Positions 39,494-41,524 of a stretch of DNA of 41,524 nucleotides are shown here, one piece after another. Position 1 is the stretch's first letter; each line of letters begins with the position of its first letter. The position numbers and the translations under genes were made by a program. The stretch is taken from the NCBI GenBank assembly GCA_905209725.1, contig CAJLTZ010000009.1:1-41524 (forward strand). The letters run 5' to 3'. The DNA is from an uncultured Muribaculaceae bacterium. GTDB taxonomy: Bacteria > Bacteroidota > Bacteroidia > Bacteroidales > Muribaculaceae. Below the pieces are notes generated by a model that saw only the letters and a list, made by a program, of their open reading frames with translations, was not told the DNA's origin and did not search any database.

Positions 39494-41398
39494 ATGGGAA
39501 AGATAATTGGTATCGACCTTGGTACTACTAATTCATGTGTAGCAGTCCTTGAAGGCAAGGATCCTGTAGTGATCCCCAACAATGAAGGAAGAAATACAAC
39601 ACCATCCGTTGTGGCATTCGTCGACGGCGGCGAACGCAAAGTAGGCGACCCTGCCAAACGTCAGGCCATCACCAACCCTACCCGCACCGTTTACTCCATC
39701 AAGCGCTTTATGGGCGAGAAATGCGACCAGGTCACAGACGAGATCAAGCGCGTTCCTTATAAAGTGGTTTGCCAGAACGATATGCCGAAGGTAGACATCG
39801 ACGGCCGCGACTACACCCCGCAGGAGATCTCAGCAATGATTCTTCAAAAAATGAAGAAGACTGCAGAAGACTATCTCGGCCAGCCCGTCACTGAAGCCAT
39901 AATCACAGTGCCCGCATATTTCGACGACTCTCAGCGTCAGGCCACTAAAGATGCAGGCGAGATCGCAGGCCTTAAGGTGATGCGTATCATCAACGAGCCT
40001 ACCGCAGCAGCCCTTGCTTATGGTCTCGACAAATCCACCAAAGAACAGAAGATTGCAGTGTTCGACCTTGGGGGCGGCACATTCGATATCTCCATCCTCG
40101 AACTCGGCGACGGCGTGTTTGAAGTGAAATCCACCAACGGTGACACACACCTCGGCGGCGATGACTTCGACCATGTGATCATCGACTGGCTTGCCGATGA
40201 ATTCAAGGCTAAAGAGGGTGTTGACCTCCGTCAGGACCCGATGGCAATGCAGCGTCTGAAAGAGGCCGCTGAGAAGGCCAAAATCGAACTCTCAAGCTCA
40301 ACTTCCACAGAAATCAACCTCCCCTATATCACAGCAACCGCTTCCGGTCCCAAGCACCTTGTAACAACTCTTACACGTGCTAAATTTGAGGCTCTTGCTT
40401 CCAAACTCATCGACGCAGTAGCCGGTCCGTGTGAGGCAGCCCTCAAGGATGCCGACCTCAAGGCAAGCGACATCGATGAAGTGATCCTCGTGGGCGGTTC
40501 GACCCGTATCCCGGCAATCCAGGAGAAGGTAAAAGCCATCTTCGGCAAAGAACCCAACAAGGGCGTCAACCCCGATGAGGTTGTAGCCGTAGGCGCAGCC
40601 ATCCAGGGCGGCGTGCTCAGCGGTGACGTGAAAGACGTGCTCCTGCTCGACGTTGTGCCCCTCTCAATCGGTATCGAGACAATGGGCGGCGTGATGACTA
40701 AACTCATCGAAGCCAACACCACAATTCCTACCCGCAAGAGCGAGACATTCTCCACAGCAGCCGACAATCAACCCTCTGTGACAATCCGTGTGCTCCAAGG
40801 TGAACGTCCTATGGCTGCCGATAATAAGGAACTCGGCCAGTTCAACCTCGACGGAATCGCTCCCGCACCCCGTGGCGTTCCTCAGATTGAAGTTACCTTC
40901 GAGGTTGATGCCAACGGTATCCTCAACGTAACCGCTAAGGATAAGAACACAGGCAAGGAACAGTCAATCCGCATCGAGGCTTCCAGCGGACTTACCGACG
41001 CCGAGATCCAACGCATGCGCGACGAGGCTAAGGCCAACGAAGCTGCCGACAAGAAGGCTAAAGAACGTGCCGACAAACTCAACCATGCCGACTCTGTTAT
41101 CTTCCAGACAGAGAAGCAGCTCAGCGAACTTGGCGACAAGATTCCTGCCGACAAGAAAGCAGCCATTGAAAGCGCTCTGCAGCGTCTGAAAGACGTTCAC
41201 AAACAGCAGCTCACCGAAGATGTGGACAGCGCTGTGAAAGCCGTTCAGGATGCATTTACCGCAGCCGCTCAGGATATCCAGAATGCCGCTCAGCAGCAGG
41301 CAGGCGCAGGCGCACAGCCCGGTGCTGGTGCCCAGAAGGGTCCCTCCAACGGCAACAACGGCGGCGCCGAAGACGTTGAATTCGAGGAAGTGAAATAA
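39494..41398 (+). CDS. dnaK: molecular chaperone DnaK (Hsp70)
   Basis: Full-length Hsp70 of 634 residues. The N-terminal ATPase has GIDLGTTNSCVAV (6-18), the signature VFDLGGGTFDIS and VGGSTRIPAIQ; the interdomain linker is DVLLLDVVPLS. The substrate-binding domain and the helical lid follow, with a glycine-, alanine- and glutamine-rich C-terminal tail ending EDVEFEEVK, as in cytoplasmic DnaK proteins. It works with DnaJ and GrpE, which are not in the window; the gene is monocistronic with a terminator 39 bases after the stop. Codon use is strongly biased, in line with high expression. Confidence 0.98.
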   Translation: MGKIIGIDLGTTNSCVAVLEGKDPVVIPNNEGRNTTPSVVAFVDGGERKVGDPAKRQAITNPTRTVYSIKRFMGEKCDQVTDEIKRVPYKVVCQNDMPKVDIDGRDYTPQEISAMILQKMKKTAEDYLGQPVTEAIITVPAYFDDSQRQATKDAGEIAGLKVMRIINEPTAAALAYGLDKSTKEQKIAVFDLGGGTFDISILELGDGVFEVKSTNGDTHLGGDDFDHVIIDWLADEFKAKEGVDLRQDPMAMQRLKEAAEKAKIELSSSTSTEINLPYITATASGPKHLVTTLTRAKFEALASKLIDAVAGPCEAALKDADLKASDIDEVILVGGSTRIPAIQEKVKAIFGKEPNKGVNPDEVVAVGAAIQGGVLSGDVKDVLLLDVVPLSIGIETMGGVMTKLIEANTTIPTRKSETFSTAADNQPSVTIRVLQGERPMAADNKELGQFNLDGIAPAPRGVPQIEVTFEVDANGILNVTAKDKNTGKEQSIRIEASSGLTDAEIQRMRDEAKANEAADKKAKERADKLNHADSVIFQTEKQLSELGDKIPADKKAAIESALQRLKDVHKQQLTEDVDSAVKAVQDAFTAAAQDIQNAAQQQAGAGAQPGAGAQKGPSNGNNGGAEDVEFEEVK

Positions 41399-41436
41399 TC
41401 TTCTTTAAGAGCTTATTCGATTATCAATATAGAAGA

Positions 41437-41471
41437 CACGCATCCTCTTCCCGGAGGGTGCGTGCTTTTAT
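41437..41471 (+). terminator. terminator of dnaK
   Basis: CACGCATCCTC (41437-41447) pairs with GAGGGTGCGTG (41454-41464) with one wobble and a TTCCCG loop, followed by CTTTTATTT. It ends just before the right inverted repeat. Confidence 0.9.
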
Positions 41472-41473
41472 TT

Positions 41474-41521
41474 AGACCCCATCCCACAAAAAATGTTAAC
41501 GCAGGGGTCGCAGATGTGCCT
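41474..41521 (-). repeat. right arm of the 48-bp terminal inverted repeat
   Basis: The exact reverse complement of 6-53. It begins three bases after the dnaK terminator. In both places the repeat lies just downstream of a gene (CotH on the left, dnaK on the right) and in the same orientation relative to that gene, consistent either with an element that inserts behind terminators or with a repeated 3' element. Confidence 0.9.
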
Positions 41522-41524
41522 GCA

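Overview
The window reads as a chromosomal segment of a Bacteroidales bacterium; Muribaculaceae or a close relative is my inference from gene content and moderate GC, not something I could test. The supporting marks are specific. At least six promoters have the Bacteroidota form (TTG or TTTG, about 19-21 bases, then TAnnTTTG). There is an LpxC-FabZ fusion, a DUF4295 gene behind rpmB-rpmG, a serine palmitoyltransferase for sphingolipids, and a sodium-pumping methylmalonyl-CoA decarboxylase operon for succinate-to-propionate metabolism. No tRNA, rRNA, CRISPR array or transposase gene was seen. Both extreme ends carry the same 48-base sequence in inverted orientation, so the window is probably a whole contig that broke at a genomic repeat.

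Layout, left to right. Positions 1-7560 (minus strand): a secreted CotH-family protein, a small MITE-like element, a secreted C69 dipeptidase, PRPP synthetase (prs), a cytoplasmic GH13 amylase-family enzyme and a patatin-like phospholipase. Positions 7567-12141 (minus): a very large TamB-like envelope protein next to the patatin gene. Positions 12271-14897 (plus): tsaD, a shortened CinA-type protein, rpmB, rpmG and a 49-codon DUF4295 gene, closed by a terminator. A small outer-membrane barrel gene follows on the minus strand (14986-15480). Positions 15596-27375 (plus): nadE, tsaC, an initiating polyprenyl-phosphate sugar transferase, a CLC chloride transporter, fmt, and the menaquinone genes menD-menB-menC-menE.

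Positions 27625-28326 hold a Crp/Fnr regulator with an unusual palindromic leader. It converges with the lipid A operon lpxD-lpxC/fabZ-lpxA (minus, 31602-28429). Divergent from lpxD is the plus-strand operon of methylmalonyl-CoA epimerase, carboxyltransferase, OadG-like subunit, biotin carrier and OadB-like membrane subunit (31912-36282). After its terminator come a short gene of unknown function, a pRiA4b ORF-3-like gene, serine palmitoyltransferase and dnaK.

Functional themes: t6A tRNA modification (tsaD and tsaC), outer-membrane and sphingolipid construction (lpx genes, spt, TamB, patatin, barrel protein), anaerobic energy metabolism (menaquinone, Na+ pump) and housekeeping (prs, nadE, fmt, dnaK). 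Most of the window is ordinary core genome. The less ordinary material is the terminal inverted repeats, the MITE, the crp leader with two mutually exclusive hairpins, a perfect 15-bp hairpin inside the decarboxylase operon, the CinA domain loss and the altered CLC proton-glutamate site. I did not find a clear new defence or mobile system.
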